Below are positions 1 to 13,859 of a DNA stretch of 64,000 nt, one piece after another. The notes beneath the pieces are model-generated. The model did no database searches and had not been told where the DNA came from. It saw only the letters and a list, made by a program, of their open reading frames with translations. Origin of the DNA: Neodontobutis hainanensis (lineage: Eukaryota; Chordata; Actinopteri; Gobiiformes; Odontobutidae); the NCBI GenBank assembly GCA_024349245.1, contig JALDNG010000077.1:813001-877000 (forward strand), in the 5' to 3' direction. A program made the translations under genes and the position numbers. The stretch's first letter is position 1, and every line of letters begins with the position of its first letter.

Positions 1-1249
1 TCCCATCTTTACTACTTTTTGTTTTCTAATATTTAACTGACCTATTTGCACTGAGCATTTTAAAAGACATTAGCATCATTGATTGATGTTGTAAAAGGCC
101 AACACAGCAGACTGTTGGAACATTTTGGTGGGTGCAAGTGCACAAGGAGACTCCAATAACATGGAAGGAAGCAGTTTGTCAGATTTACATCTAAAAGGTG
201 ACAGCCAAAGACACTAACACCACAAAGCTGGAGGAAACAGTTTTTTATCGTTAATGATAATTATTTCTCTGACAATTAATCCCCAACTAAAATTTTATGA
301 TGGCGATAGCTCTAGATACAAGGCCGTACTTTGTGATGGATAAGGTTAAACATTTAATACTGATGGCTAAAAATAGTCATAAAGGAAATAGAAGGCTGAC
401 AAGTCATTAGTTTTACTGGTAGTAAATTTATAATGTAACCCAACAAAGATGTTGCTAAGATTGGTTTGTTCAGGAGATTTTTGTCCTTATTTTATGATAC
501 CAATTACATTTTGTGGTGCACTGTCAAAACTGTCATGTGGATTAGACTTTAGATAGTTAATCACGTTCATCTTGCATCCCAGCAGTAAATCAGTGTCTTG
601 CTGTCTATTTAACCTTTTTACCTAAACTGTCTTCAGAAAATGTGTTTCTCTTGAAAAAAATCATTTGTTTCATTTGTTTCTACAGGGACAAAAGTCATGG
701 ACTAGAAGCACCACCTCATGCTGTTTTTAATCCTGTGAATAAGTATGCCAGCAGCAGCACTGTCACATTCACAGAGCAGCATTTTAAAGGGATCTGCTCC
801 AGTGTTGCTCTGTGATCAGCACTGCATTGTGCAAATCCGACATGTCCTGAAAGTTCTCGAGGCGTTGCGATCTAACTTATTTCCTTGAGTGACTTCTCTC
901 CCATCAAAATCGTCTTACTCTAGTAACGTGCTTAGCGTTGCCTGCTCACAGAAACGCCACTGAAACAAGGTCGCTGCATGGCGAATGCTTAAGTCTTGAA
1001 ATGTCATTCTCAATTTCAAAGTCAACCCAGCGTTATTGAGCAGATTTGTCTTAAAACACAGCAGGCCAGTGCCATAAACACAAGTCAGACATTTAATTAA
1101 GCTCTCAAAGATTCTATAAATACTCCATGTATTAACTCGGATATGTTTGTAGACAGATTCCGATTTGGGTGAGTGGGTCTGCACTTAACCAGTCTCTCAT
1201 TAAATACATTTATGTAACTATTACAAAAGCCCTGCTACTAGCTGGGTAA
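1..1249. other. Upstream intron, no feature seen
   Basis: Unique AT-rich DNA with frequent stops in all frames. No exon, RNA gene or recognised repeat was seen. It is taken as upstream formin intron because the first visible exon begins in mid-codon, but a different intergenic origin for the far left cannot be excluded. Confidence 0.5.
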
Positions 1250-1352
1250 CTAGGGTGTACCCCGCCTAAGGCCCAACGTTGCTGGGATACGCTCCAGTCA
1301 CTTGCGACCCCTAATGGGACTAAGCAGAAGAAGGTTAATGAATGATGAACTA
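1250..1352 (+). repeat. 3' part of a dispersed teleost SINE-like repeat
   Basis: The text GGGTGTACCCCGCCT, then GCTGGGATACGCTCCAG, then GCGACCCCTAATGGGA and a short GAATGAATGA-like tail matches the 3' half of a very common fish interspersed repeat as I remember it. The tRNA-like head is absent, so this is a truncated copy. A second partial copy of apparently the same family, including its head, is at 25428-25690. Confidence 0.65.
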
Positions 1353-4300
1353 TTACAAAAATATAAATCAATGTTATGAATGCAAACAAAGAAATTAGCA
1401 CATTGGGAAATTTTATTAGCCTGGCCATCCTATTACTGGGTCTGGAATCCCTTCCCTTCCAGACTCAGAGAAATCCTGTTAGACCAATCATAATGTGTTT
1501 CTAAAATGAGCCAGATTTAAAGTGATGCTCAGTTTCTAACCCGGAGACAGTTAATTTCCATTCATTGGTACTGCCATCTGAAAACCCATTTTGAAAAGAC
1601 CAGAGTCATTTTATGTGTAGAAAATAAGAAGAATCAGAATGGCTGCCGAGGCTACTTATATGGATAAGACCATTGTACTGCTACTTGTGCTAGAAGCATT
1701 CAGTACTTGACACAGCATTTCTATCGAGCCTTTTAAAATGTTATACTCATAGCCCACTTGCATTATTGGAGGTCAGCTCTAGGTTACGTTGAATCACTTA
1801 ACTACTCTCGGGGCTGTAGCCAAAGCAACCTTTCACCGGCTTGTTTTTTTGTAGTTTGACTTACATGGACTACCTATTTTTTTTCTTCTTCAACAAGCGG
1901 GACAACAGTGGGGCAGTTCAAAGCTGTGGGAGGGCAGGGTCGCTCTGAAGTAACAATGAAGAGCAAACACATGCAGCTGCACGGTTACATATGCTGTTGG
2001 TTTTACATTTCTTTGATCTCCAACATTTCTGTATGGCACTGAATTGCCTTCAAATTTTCAATTGATAGCCCACAATTTATCAAATCTCCCTGGAACATGT
2101 CAAACCTCATTCAGTTTTGCTGCACAATGAAAATTAATCATTTGCCAATCGATAAATCTGCACTTTTGAAGTCAGATGTAAGGGTGATGAAATATGAATT
2201 ATGAGTTTGCTGAGGCCTTCTTTTTGCCGACATCCATCATTGTCAACAAAATGAGTCCAGCAAATATTCAATTAAGACCCCAGGGCTCCATTCCTCATTC
2301 ATTATTCTGGGCTTAATTTGTAACAGTAGATTTGTCTTTTGTCACTTTAAGGCAAGGAAAGTGGACTTTTAAATGGACCTTTTAGTTAAACTTGTGTGCA
2401 TTATTATTGTTTTTGAAAAATTACCATGCTGAATGCATAAATATCCATCTAAAAATGACTAGAGTGTGTAGACTATTATTATTAAGTGCATCTGCTCATT
2501 AGAACAAACAATTAGCTCGTCCACCTAGCACACTTTGCGTTTGTAGTCTCACAACGGTGTCAGACAAAGTTAAAAGACATGTTAATTTTTCATTCCATTT
2601 TTTTTTCCATTTTCTATAAAGAAAGAGGTGTTGCGAAAATTTTATGCTATAAGTGTTAATTTTCAGTTTGAAAATTCTCAGATGTTACCAGCACCTTGTC
2701 TAACATAGTCCTAACAATTTCATCCCCACATTGCCATCCCTCCTAGGAAACTGTTGAGTGCAGACTATTTCCTCCCGCCTTAGGCCACTGCACAGGCCAG
2801 TCAGGCTCATTGACTGCCTTTTCATCAAGGGGTGGGCACCGAGGAATAGGTGAATGTCGCGCTGAGTGGCAAGAGGTGAGGAAGCAGTGGGTGAGCCATT
2901 GGCTGACAGAATGAAAGTTAAACACTGGCCTACAGTCGTGTCTCACAGCTGGAGTCGTCTTGTAGCCTCGGGGCAAGGGCTCACTGTATTGACCAAAGCT
3001 TGTCCCGCTCACCTGCCCAGACCACAGCTGCCTAACATGGATTTTCCATGAGCAGGACTCTTAAACGATGTCCATGTGTTATTGATTTAAATGTTCATCT
3101 TTGTAAAAAAACGTACTTACTGAATTTTGTGTTTCTGATTCACCACATCTCTGTGTTTTAGGGCTACCTACAACAACTTTTTATATTTTTCTACTTGTTT
3201 ACTGAACAATGAGGACCTCAAGTGTCAGTCATCATGATTGTGTGATTAGGACTGGAGCAATTCACATTGATTCCAAGTCCAGAAAGAATTAAAGGTCACC
3301 CCAAACTGCACTTATTTCTAGTGCTCTCAGCGATTATCTGGAGAACTAAAAAATTTACTTCCCTGGATATTTATAACTATTTATAACTAAAAGTTCATTA
3401 TTCAACCACACAATGCAAATAAATCATTCATTGTATATCCTTGCAATTTTAGTTGGACTTTTTATGTTAAATCTCACTTGTGAAAGTGTCCTTTTCTCTC
3501 CCAAACCAATCCCAATATTTGGGATCAACAAAACAGATCATTTGCAAACCAAATTGTCAACTCAAATTAATCAATTCTATCAAACAAAATGGATTTCTTT
3601 AAAAGCCATCCGTGCTGGTTAAAAAGTGAAACCAACATTCCGCTGCTAACAAAAGATCTGATGGATCTAAAAAACTGATGTTCAAGAAATCTCATTTGGC
3701 TGTGAGTATTATTTTTGTGCACAGGGTTTATACCAAAGCTGCATTTCTGTTACATACGACACTGAATGGTTGGCTGACTTGCAGAATTACAAAGGTTAGC
3801 ATAACGCCCCACTTCCGTCTCTGCTACACGTGGGTATTGCTGTGTTATTTGCTCACCAGATATTGACCTGGTAACTGTTTGATGTACAGGCCTGACATTT
3901 CCACTCATGTTGCAGTGTTATCTATATCTCATCCAACAGTTGCTCACAAAATCTTCTACATCTCCTTTTTGGTCCTGAGACTCCACCATTTGATCTGGTG
4001 CATTTATTGCCTCTGAAGAGACAGTGATGGAACAAGAGGCTGGCCCCGTTTGATGAATCTGCATTGTCATCTTATTAATACCCCCACACGGCAGGGGCGG
4101 CTGCCATGGATTTTCCATCTAAATGGATTAAGCTTTCATTTCTTATGCCTAACCACCAAAAAAGAGAGAGGTTAGGGACGAAGAAAACATGCGATAAAGG
4201 GCTTTGCCTACACGCCGTCACTCTATTACTTCTTAGCGCCTTTCAGATTGACCCCCCCCACCACCTTTGTGTCCTCTTGAAAATAAACAGATCAGCTTGT

Positions 4301-6429
4301 TCTGTGCAATTTATGAATATATATAAGAGATTAGAGTCGTTTGTGTGTTTTCTGACACTTTATATAATCGGCGTATTACCGATGTAGAAGCATGAAAACA
4401 GTTGGAGAACTTATATATGTGTATAGTTTGAAGGACATTGCAAAATAATCCTTGACTTCTACAAACTGAAACATTTACTGATTTATTATTTCTGTTGATT
4501 TGATCATAATTTGTTCGAGTTACTCTAACTCTTCACAGTCAACCAACACTTTGAATAGAAACTCCTCATACTAGTAATTTAGTTGAACTGTGTGTCAGCG
4601 ACTAAAGTGTCTGGTGCAGCGCAGGTGGGGGGCGTACCAGCTGCAAACCCACATGCATGCACCGCATTCACACATATATTTTAGTTTGACCTCTACAAGT
4701 TGAAATAATGTCACATGTTGCCAAGACGCATTTTGGCAATTGTCCTGCACTGAAGGGATTTGCCGGGAGAAGAAGAGGAATGGGAATGGGGGAGGCATTA
4801 TGTGTCTGTAACGGGGGCAGTTTACGAGGAGCCCCCCCTTTTCTTCAGAGGGAGGGAGTTATTTGTGTTCCACAGAAAAAACAAAAAACAAAAAAAAAAA
4901 AACAAAGCTGCTGTGTAAATATTAGCTGTCCTGGTGCACCTGCTTCCATTGTAGACCGGTTCTCCCCTCCCTTTATGCTTTCACCACCCTGTATTGCTCT
5001 AGACTTTATTTATTTTTTTGTCAAACATACAAAAGAAGACAGATACACAATAGATAGACGTTTTAGCCGTGCCTGGTCCTGCGCTGATGCCCTGACACTG
5101 GGTAAACAGCCACATGACCTCCCATCCCCCCAGAGTTGGCGCTGGTCCCTTTTAATCAAGAGTCGCAGGCCTTGAAAGTGCAGGTCAGGATTAGGCTCTA
5201 ATGTTTGCGTAGAGCTGACCGCTATGTGCCCTCATATGCATATGCAAGGCAGGGGCCGGTGGCAGTAGATGGCGGTATGTATTTATGTTGACAGGATGAC
5301 TAATCTCAATGTCCTGCCATCCAAAGAGTTTTGTGTTCGCTCTCAATCAGCATTAAATCCTGTTAATTCCCCCTTTGTTCATCAATATTTAATTTTCGCA
5401 ATTACATAAACTATTCTGCCACTGTGTTCTCACAACTCCTTTCCAAGTTTTTTTTTTCCAAATGTGATTTAGCCTAATTTAATTTTGATTTGAACTAATT
5501 AACTTGAGAGACCTTAATGTGTATATAGTGCGATTCATTTGTCCATGTGTTTATTCATTTGTGCAAGATAGCCTTCAATTCTTTGTGGTAATTAAAATTT
5601 ATAATATGTTGAGGGCTTTTATCAAGTTAGAACCCTCCAAGTATATCCTGAAAAAGTGAATACACATAGTTTTTATGAAAGCTGTACATTTTAAAATCAA
5701 AACGATGAATTACTTTTTATCCTTGAGAATTCTTGTTGAAATTATTTTTTTTTGCCATCAAATGTTTTAATGCACGGTTCTGTAGCTGTGTGCAGACAAG
5801 AGCCATATTCTCACAAAGGAGAGGAGGTGTCCGCGGAGTGGCCACAATTACAGCGCCCATTGTTGCTTACTCATTACGTTTGACAGGCCACAGCGCTCGT
5901 GCTCGGCCCGCTGTCTCCTGTGCCTTTGCTCCTGTGTCATCCCATTTCCCATTGAACAGAGAACACATACCGAGGCTTGGATGGTGGAGCGGGCTGCTGT
6001 CCGCTCATGCAAACAGGAACACAGGGTTCAATGGCTGCTGCTGCCTTTTGATGCTATGTTCAAAAACCTATACCATGAGTGTCTGTATGGTATTTGCATT
6101 GTATTGTATTTGTCTTACATCTGTATTCTCTGCTCAAAGGCAAGTGGTTCTTTACGGTACTATTTACATTTTTTGTTTACAGTTAGTCAATTTTAGTCAA
6201 TTTTTTTTTTTTTTTTTTTTTTTTACATATGCTTAAGGTTGATTCAGTTAATTTATCTATTCTATACCTAACCACGTTTAACATATTTTATGCATTCAAC
6301 ACAACATATTCTCAACAAGGCTGAGCTCATTAGCAACTTATTAATGCAATTAGATTATATATTAGATATTGAAAGTGATTTCTTTTATGTCACATGCCTC
6401 ACTATGTAAGAAGTGTTCACACACCTGTC
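1353..6429. other. Upstream intron, nothing recognised beyond simple sequence
   Basis: AT-rich non-coding DNA. Simple tracts include an A-rich run near 4875-4903 and a T run near 6201-6224. The longest open frames, about 155 codons at 4708 and 167 codons at 5733, contain the homopolymer runs, lack domain character and are not credible genes. Confidence 0.5.
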
Positions 6430-6502
6430 TTGTTCACTGCTCTGATGAAGACTCCTTGAGTCTAAATGCATCAACGTTTCAATTAAAATAAATCTGTGTC
6501 TC
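6430..6502 (+). repeat. Possible retroelement 3'-tail fragment
   Basis: CTCTGATGAAGACTCCTTGAG, ATCAACGTTTCAATTAAA and an adjacent AATAAA resemble the TGATGAAG...GAAACGTT...AATAAA tails common near the 3' ends of vertebrate retroelements. The family is not resolved and the match rests on memory only. Confidence 0.35.
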
Positions 6503-9500
6503 AGACATCCTTTTCTTTATTTGCAGTATATGTTAGACTCTATTCATATTGGTAAGAAATATACAGAAATGTACATTAAAACTCATAACCCATTAATTGG
6601 AACTGAAACAAACTTGCATCTTTGTACAGGTGCTTTGCATCTTCTTTTTATCTATTTATACTTCAAATGAAAAAGTAATGACCTCGGCCTTGTTTTCAGA
6701 ATTACTTTATCAAATATAGAAAAGTATAACAAGATTCTAAAAAATAAAAACACACTGGAAGTTGTGTGCTGAAAATGTATTTACGCTGGCTCATTCAAGC
6801 TTGAAGAAAATAGTTTGAAATCTGTTTTTGTGTAAAACTAGAGATGACAAAATAATTAGACACCTCCATCAAAAAAAAACTCAAAACCATTACTAATAGT
6901 TGGAGCTTAACTATGATTTTTGCTTAGAATTTCCAGATTAATGAAGCTTGAACATGATTCCTGTGATGCATAGTGAAGCTATGTACTTATCTAATCTCAG
7001 GAAATCCTGGGCTAGCAGAATATATATGTGCTGTGCCTTTGTAAAATGACAGAATCTATAAAAGCAACATGGCAACGTTTGATTTTTTTTTTTTTATCAT
7101 GGTAGAGAGTCTAAACTTTCCAAGTTGAGCTATGTGGACAATGTGCACTGTTCAAATGTGTACTCCTCAACAGAGAAAAGGGGCTTCAAAAGGATTTAAT
7201 CAAGTGCATTTAAAACAACCACATGTTTAAATATGATTAAGTGCATATCCTTTGGACTTAGTGCGGTTTGTAAAAGCGGTCAAAAAGGTCACTGCTAAAG
7301 CAGTGAATAGTGCTTTTGGGTTCTTTAAAAAATTCAAGACATTTCCTTTTCTGCTTTACTGTTTGAGTGTTTTTAGCATCTTTTTATTTTTTTGTTAAAT
7401 CTTGAGTTCACCAGTCTCTGAAGCTTCGCTGCAACAGGGAAGTCTGTTAAGTCTCTTTGCAATTGGCTGCCTGCACTGCAGCTACATTAAAATGGTACTT
7501 TGACACTTAATAGGCGCTCTCAAGCCATTTTCACAGTCAGGCTCCTGATAAATCTGAAATGTACTATTGCTACCGCTTGCAACATACCGCCTCGAGCGTA
7601 CCCAACGCACTTTTGTCAAACAAGGGAAAAAAAAATGCAAAGGGGGGGGAGGCAAGACTCCCAATTAATTGGCCATAGATATGCAGCTACATGAAGCCAT
7701 TAATGTGACGCAAATAGCTTTAACTTTGTTTCTAATGTAATATAAACTTTAATTAATAAAGTGTGTGATGAAGTGGAGACTTATCAAACAAGCCTTGTGT
7801 CCATTAAAGGCCCTAAACCCTCACAAGGCAAGCATATTAAAGCCCGTCTCCAAATGTGTTTACGAGCCTTGTGGAGCCCAAACAGGGAGAAATGCCGAGA
7901 CATGAAGAAAACAAAATGAGTTGTGTAATTAGTGAAAATTAAGAGCTTTGAATCCAGGAGGAGGGATGATTCGGGGAGGGGAGGGGGTTATTGGCAGGGC
8001 AAGATAGGTGGGAGGGACCGCGCGAGTACTGCTTAGCTTAGTTTTGTTTGCCCCTGAAGAAATGAGCAGGGACCCCAAAGCACACACCTAATAAAGACGT
8101 TCATAATAAAAAATATGGTTATTTTTGCAAGGGGCTTTGAAAAGCACTGCTACCTTCACCTGTTAGACCTCTCCCAGAAAATGGGCTCTTTTACACTCCT
8201 GCCTCCTTTTAAAAGGCTCCTCACTTGCATTAAACAGATAATTCATTTTCAGGCTCTGCAGTGATATTCTATACTGCACAGCTGGTATGTGATATGTTTC
8301 AGTGTCAGGGGCACTTCTTTAATCTCGGTAAATGTTAAAAAGCCAGCTGTTATCAGTACAATCGCTATTTCGCGGTTCATCGTCGAGAGTGGCATTTCTT
8401 TTGCTCCATTCCGTGACGCATATCAAGACAACTTCCACCGACAGTTTCTGCTTCACTAGCCCTGACCTTCGGAAACAAATCCAGATGTTTCGAGTGATGG
8501 ACAGAAGGAAGCGGTCATGGACACAGAGTGATAGTATTACAACAAATGGAAAAGAACAATCATACACCACCACATTGAAGTAAACAAAAAAAAAGGAAAA
8601 AGCATTTATTTATGGCTGTGTGCTAAGTCACGAGGCTAATAAAATGTTAATAAAAGGGGTGTAAGTGTAGCAAAGTGGTTTTCACACCCAAGCAAAAATG
8701 TTAAGTAATTTAAAAACATTGTCTCAGGTAAAGACCCCCCATTGTTTACAACAGAAGCAAGAGCAATTTTGGTGCACATTTTGTTTTGCCAGAAGCTTTT
8801 TGAGTGATTGTTCTCGCCTATGAGCTCACTTAACCTCTCCCTCCTGCCGAGTCTCTCCGGCACAAATCTCTTCTTAATGAATGTTTTAAGTTGGTGCACA
8901 GTCCGCACCTTTGTCATCATCGAAGGAAATTGCTCATGCAGCTGTTTTTATTTTGTTTCATTATCACCTTGGCAATAGTAGTCATACAGAGGCTTCGTTC
9001 TTCTGTGGAGCATCACCTGGTTAATAATATTCATCCGGTCTCAAAGTGCAGAAGTTCCACCGCTAATTCATTCATGGCGACCGTCCAAAAATATCTCCAC
9101 TGCCTTTTTATGTTTGTTCGGATCGGCAAACGGGAACAGACAGATGGTAAACACGAAGTTAACTGCCGATAGTTATTTCATCCAGTACTTGGGAAGCACC
9201 GCCAGCATGTATTCCTGTCCGTGGGTACGGGTACACACCGAAGACTGTAACTGCCATGGCCTTTAAGCAACAATGGCAATGCAGTGTGAACAGAAAGTAA
9301 ATGGAATAAAACTAAATATAACACGTGATATTATTTTTATTATGTTGTTACAGGTTAAACTCCAAACCAAAATTGTTATCTTAACATTTTTCTATTGAAA
9401 AGTAGGGGCTCATTTTACAGAACAGTGGGGTTCTAGGAAATAGCCCGCAATGAGAAATGTGAGCTGACCTGCTGACTTTAACATGTGGTGAAAAGTCACT

Positions 9501-12369
9501 TTAACACCTTGTTGGCACAGTTTCTTGTTCATGCTTTCTATGCAGTCTCTAGACGCTAAGGCGCTAGAAAGAACTGTGGACTTGACTGAACTAATTTAAT
9601 AACTGTACAGAATGAGGCACATTTTATTGATTTAGTGTTTCACCTTACGATGTTTCAAAGAAAGGGTCTCTTGCTATTGCCATTGAGCATCTAATCGGTT
9701 GCCACTAATGATGAAAGACTTGTGTGTTATATTATATTAGTGTTTTGACCTGTGGTACCGTTGCTTTATTTGATTGGGAACCAAGACTACCGGATTATTT
9801 TCCTGGTTTAGACCAGACTTAGCCAGTGCTAGCTGAGTTTTAGCAGTTTTGAAGTCTGCATTTTTCAGTTTAACCACCTTCTTTTACATTTTTGATTTTA
9901 CAAGCCATTCTGCTTCCTATACACTGAACACTGTCATATTTTATTAACAGCTGTTTGCATTCTACCCTGTTCTGTTATTTATTCCACATTGTCTCATTAG
10001 ATGTGCTGTTTCATACAAAAGTTAAAAAGCGGTAAAATTTTTATCCACTTTAGTTGAACCAGGACTAAAGTGGACCAAACAGGGCATGTAGAATGCAGTA
10101 TATTACCTGAGAACATTTCACAAAACATGTTTTTTATTTTTACATAAAAAAAAACAAACACTTTCATTAAAGTAATTTTTTTTATATAGAAAAGTTCTAG
10201 TTATTGTAGAACTTATCCAACAACTGTGTGTTATTATTGACCCTGAACATCAGTACCTTTATCACAAGAGGCCCTGATGTATCCCAGTCTGACCAATTAA
10301 ATTCTTACACATTCTGAAGTCTATTCACGCGTCCAAAAATCCACACCCATTTGTCTCCTGCAGTTTTCAATACAAAGTGACACCCCTGCTGAAAACCCCA
10401 CTTACTGTACATCACCTCTGGCATGTGAAAATAAGGCTGGCATTGTTACTGAGCAAAAAATGAACAAAAGAATAATGGGTGTCAGGGCTGGTGCTTAGGA
10501 GAAGTGCTGCCACGTTACAACAGGTTCTGTCATGACTATAGGCTGCATGACTTTGTAAGTGACAGCAGTAGGGTGCATGTAACGGATCCAGCACCTTCCA
10601 CTACACTCTTTGTTCTCTCAGGAGATGGAACTCAGTGTGTGGGGCTCCTCTGCTACTTTTTAAATGGTGTCCCATAAGGCACAAGTCCAAGAAAAGCCCC
10701 TGGGAATACTCTTGAGTGAGTCTCCCGTTCTGATAAAAAGACACCTACCTTCAGCAAATGTAGAGGATGGTCAGACAGTGTGAGGTCTCGGGGACAGTTC
10801 ATAGGAGAAGGAAATGGGAAACTGCAATTTAGAGAGTTATTTTAGGACAGGGAAAAAAGAGCTTGAGTTTTTATCCGGATAAAAAGGTTCTTGAGTGAGA
10901 ATGTGCATTTTTAAATTACCAATACAGGGAACACTATAGCGTAATAAACATAATTTCTTTTTGATCTAATGCAATTGGTAGGCCGAAAGAGTTCTGTCCT
11001 TCAGTCACGGTGGCCTACTTTGAAAGTAAAATAGCAACTATCAGAAAAGTCGAATGCCAATACGGCACTTAATATGCATGCATATTAGCCGAGTGCAATG
11101 CCGCCGAGGCACACCTGAGAGGAATGTGAAACTACGGGCCAGGTGCTCGCTTCCCTGAGAGAGTGGGGACCGCAGGGTTTGGAGAACAGAGGGAGTGTTT
11201 GAAGTCCTCCTGGATGGGTCCGGATCGTGGGTGGTATGTGAACTCTCAAAGGCTCAAAAAAACAAAAATAAAAACACACACTGCCAACTGGTTGTCTAAA
11301 ATAGTCTGCTATGCAATTATCTGCTCCGATAACACAGAGCTATTCCAGATTTTATTTTCTGTGTAGTCGTCGTTAGGTTCCTAATTGTGTCTGAACGTTT
11401 GGGACTGTGGGGAAGTTTCTGAGGCTGAGCATTAAGTGGTATTGGTACTGCTTGCTGAATGCAAGTGTGGGCTATCAACACTGGTGTTTGCAACCTCAAT
11501 CACATTGTTTTTAGATGAATAAATGGAGCCTTTTCAAGTTAGGCATTATAGATTAAATGCACTTTTCATCAAGTTTATTTTTTATCTTATCTGTTCTCAC
11601 TCTCAAATTGGACAGCTTTCTTTTTCTTATGGCAGGGAAACATCAAGATTCAGACAAAAAACACATTCAGTCTTTTAAGGGTTGGTTCAATCAATTCAGT
11701 TTCCATTAACTGTTCTCAATGTTGTATTCAAACAGATACTGGTCAGTCCATTGCTGAAAATGTCACCTTGTGCCCTTAAAGATTTCTCTGTCCACAGCTC
11801 ACCTGTCAGGCTGTTGAGGAACTAGTCTTTTTACTCTTCAATCTTTCAAATGTTGACTTTTTAAATGCTATTGCCGCCTGGCACACCTTCCCACATGCAG
11901 GTTTTCTTTAACACATTGTGAGAGCGGCGGCCCCCACTGTTACTTTGTGCATGTAGCAGGTGACCCAACCTGGACTGGCTCATCTGCTGACACAGATAAC
12001 AGCCCCTGGGTGGAGAGAGATGAAACAACAGGGAAGCTGTCTATCACAATGTGGAAATTCATCCCGTTTCCACTGCTGTTGATGTGCAGGCACATACACA
12101 CATATTAATGGCACATATACTGTATAGACTAGAGTGATGCGTTACATTGGAAGGGACAGCTGGCCAGAGTCCACTATATATTCTTTCAAGATGATTTCTC
12201 GTCTTTTCTAGCAACTGTCTCCAGTAGAAACCATCTTAATAGTCTTAGCCCCGCTGTTTGGAGCAATAACACTTGGGATTGTGTTGACTGAAAAAAAAAT
12301 TATACATTATATCGATTTGTTATGATAATATACTTTGACAATGACACATTTAAAATTTATGAAGGTTTA
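6503..12369. other. Upstream intron, nothing coding seen
   Basis: Long AT-rich non-coding stretch. Apart from short homopolymers (for example G8 near 7645) and the small hairpin at 10044-10074, no repeat family or exon was recognised. Confidence 0.5.
10044..10074. repeat. Perfect 11-bp inverted repeat with 9-nt loop
   Basis: TCCACTTTAGT and ACTAAAGTGGA are exact reverse complements separated by TGAACCAGG. The stem is short enough to arise by chance in 64 kb, and no function is proposed. Confidence 0.7.
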
Positions 12370-13008
12370 AGGCCTGTTCACACCGAGACAAATTTCGCTG
12401 ACGTTATTCGCCGACGTTTAACGCCTCGTGACTAAACAATGGGTGCCAATGTGAGTGTTCACACCGATGTGAAAAACGCCACGCGTAAAAGCGTCAGTTT
12501 TTAAAAAACGCCTCGGATTTGTTTTTTTGGTTTGACGCGCCACGTCAAAAACTATACGACCAATGAGATTAACACTCTTGCTCAAGTGTCTGGAGCTTCT
12601 GAAGTTACAGTAAAACACGGCGAAGAAGATATACGCCAAGTAGCGTAGCGTCTACACTGGCGGGAAGAAATAAGACGAAGAAGATGCAAGGCAAGATGAA
12701 TGTAGAGCTGCTGATCTTGTTGGTGTCAGAACACAAAGAACTTATGACAAACGCGACATCGATTACAAAAATGACTTGCTGTCTTCTTCTGAGTGAAAAG
12801 CGAGTGTCAGAAGCGTAAAGTTGCGCAGCGCCACCTTGTGTACCGGGGTATTTCTGTTTTACATTAAGCGCCATCTAATGTCTAAACTCTAATGGGAATG
12901 AATTTGCATGTTCCCTCGGCTCATCGGCAGCGAACATCGCGTTGAAAACGCGTTGAAAAACGATGGCGAATAACGCACAACGTTATTCGTCCCGGTGTGT
13001 ACGAGCCT
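12370..13008. mobile_element. Non-autonomous PIF/Harbinger-type MITE with TTA target duplication
   Basis: The left end AGGCCTGTTCACACCGAGAC and the reverse complement of the right end, AGGCTCGTACACACCGGGAC, form imperfect terminal inverted repeats that continue for about 50 bp (both include GTTATTCGCC). The 639-bp element is flanked on both sides by TTA (12367-12369 and 13009-13011), the 3-bp TWA duplication typical of PIF/Harbinger. It is CpG-richer than the surrounding intron and contains no transposase frame, so it depended on a transposase in trans. A Harbinger transposase relic lies at 60002-60127, but nothing shows that the two are the same family. Confidence 0.8.
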
Positions 13009-13420
13009 TTACTATGACAGTTGTAAAATATAGTACAACTGTTGCATTTATGAATACATTTATTTTTATAATTCTGCCTTTTTTTATATTGCTTATACTA
13101 AATGATGCTATGCCACAAAGAAAGATAAAGGTATATGTTAAACTGACAACATATTAGGTATGCAGCACTAAGTGCACAAAAAGCCGAATAATGAGAATAT
13201 AACACCAACAAATATTTCTGTTTAAGCAAATTTGTGATTTTTGGTTTTGATTTTACTCTGGAAGCCAAGCTGCAGTATGCTGACCAAGATGGAATATAGG
13301 TTTGAGAAATTCACACAAATATTAGGCTAATTATTATTAACCATGCAAGCAGCTCAATTCTTGCTAGATTTGTAAGTTTACAAACTAGCTAAAATCAATC
13401 TTGACCTGCTCCAAGCAAAA

Positions 13421-13859
13421 TGTCTGTGAAGGTTCTCAGTCATCCAGGTCATCTTGAAGAAAAGGTTAAAGCAAAAGCATCTGGACACAGTTTTCAAGGT
13501 GAAGACATTTCATCTCTTAATTCCAAGAGACTTTGGAAAATCTGATTTCAACTGGTAAGAGAGCTGAGTTTATATCTCTAGAGGGAGGGGTTTAGACCTG
13601 AATTCTAACTCTGATAGGACCCGGCTGTTCTGGTCTCATAGTCGTTAGCTATGAAAGGGTAGCATGACTCCTGATAGGAGAGTTATTAAGGGCTCAGTGG
13701 AGTCGTAAGTGTCACTTTTCCTTTCAGATGTTGTTGTTTTGAGGTGAAATTGTTTTGATTTAGGTTTGAATCTGAGGCCACCTCCTCTGTTCAGAGAGGG
13801 CTTTTCCATTTTAACAAAAATAGCTTCCTTCACACTTCTCTCAACATGGGGCTGTCCTG
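13421..13859 (-). mobile_element. Truncated Penelope-like element (terminal repeat plus endonuclease end)
   Basis: The left part (13421 to about 13700), starting TGTCTGTGAAGGTTCTCAG and containing ACTGGTAAGAGAGCTGAG, is the same terminal repeat found at 33830-33960 and, inverted, near 34904. It is followed on the minus strand by the C-terminal GIY-YIG endonuclease region. The element breaks off near 13859. No target duplication was seen, and the reverse-transcriptase part is missing. Confidence 0.8.
13645..13833 (-). pseudogene. Penelope-like GIY-YIG endonuclease C-terminal relic
   Basis: The minus strand reads KEAIFVKMEKPSLNRGGGLR followed by FKPKSKQ. The pattern KEAI.VK.E.PSLNRGGGLR is the conserved end of the endonuclease domain of fish Penelope-like retroelements, which cleaves target DNA during insertion. 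Only the last part of the domain remains, with no GIY or YIG motif and no reverse transcriptase attached, so it cannot be functional. The second copy at 33938-34141 shares KEAIFVK.EKPSLNRG. Confidence 0.8.

Noticed and set aside
4708..5175. 155-codon open frame on the + strand
   Set aside because: It includes a long lysine/glutamine run from an A-rich tract, shows no domain pattern, and sits in AT-rich intron without supporting splice or promoter context.
5733..6236. 167-codon open frame on the + strand
   Set aside because: It is extended by phenylalanine runs from poly(T), and the composition is that of intronic DNA; no family resemblance.
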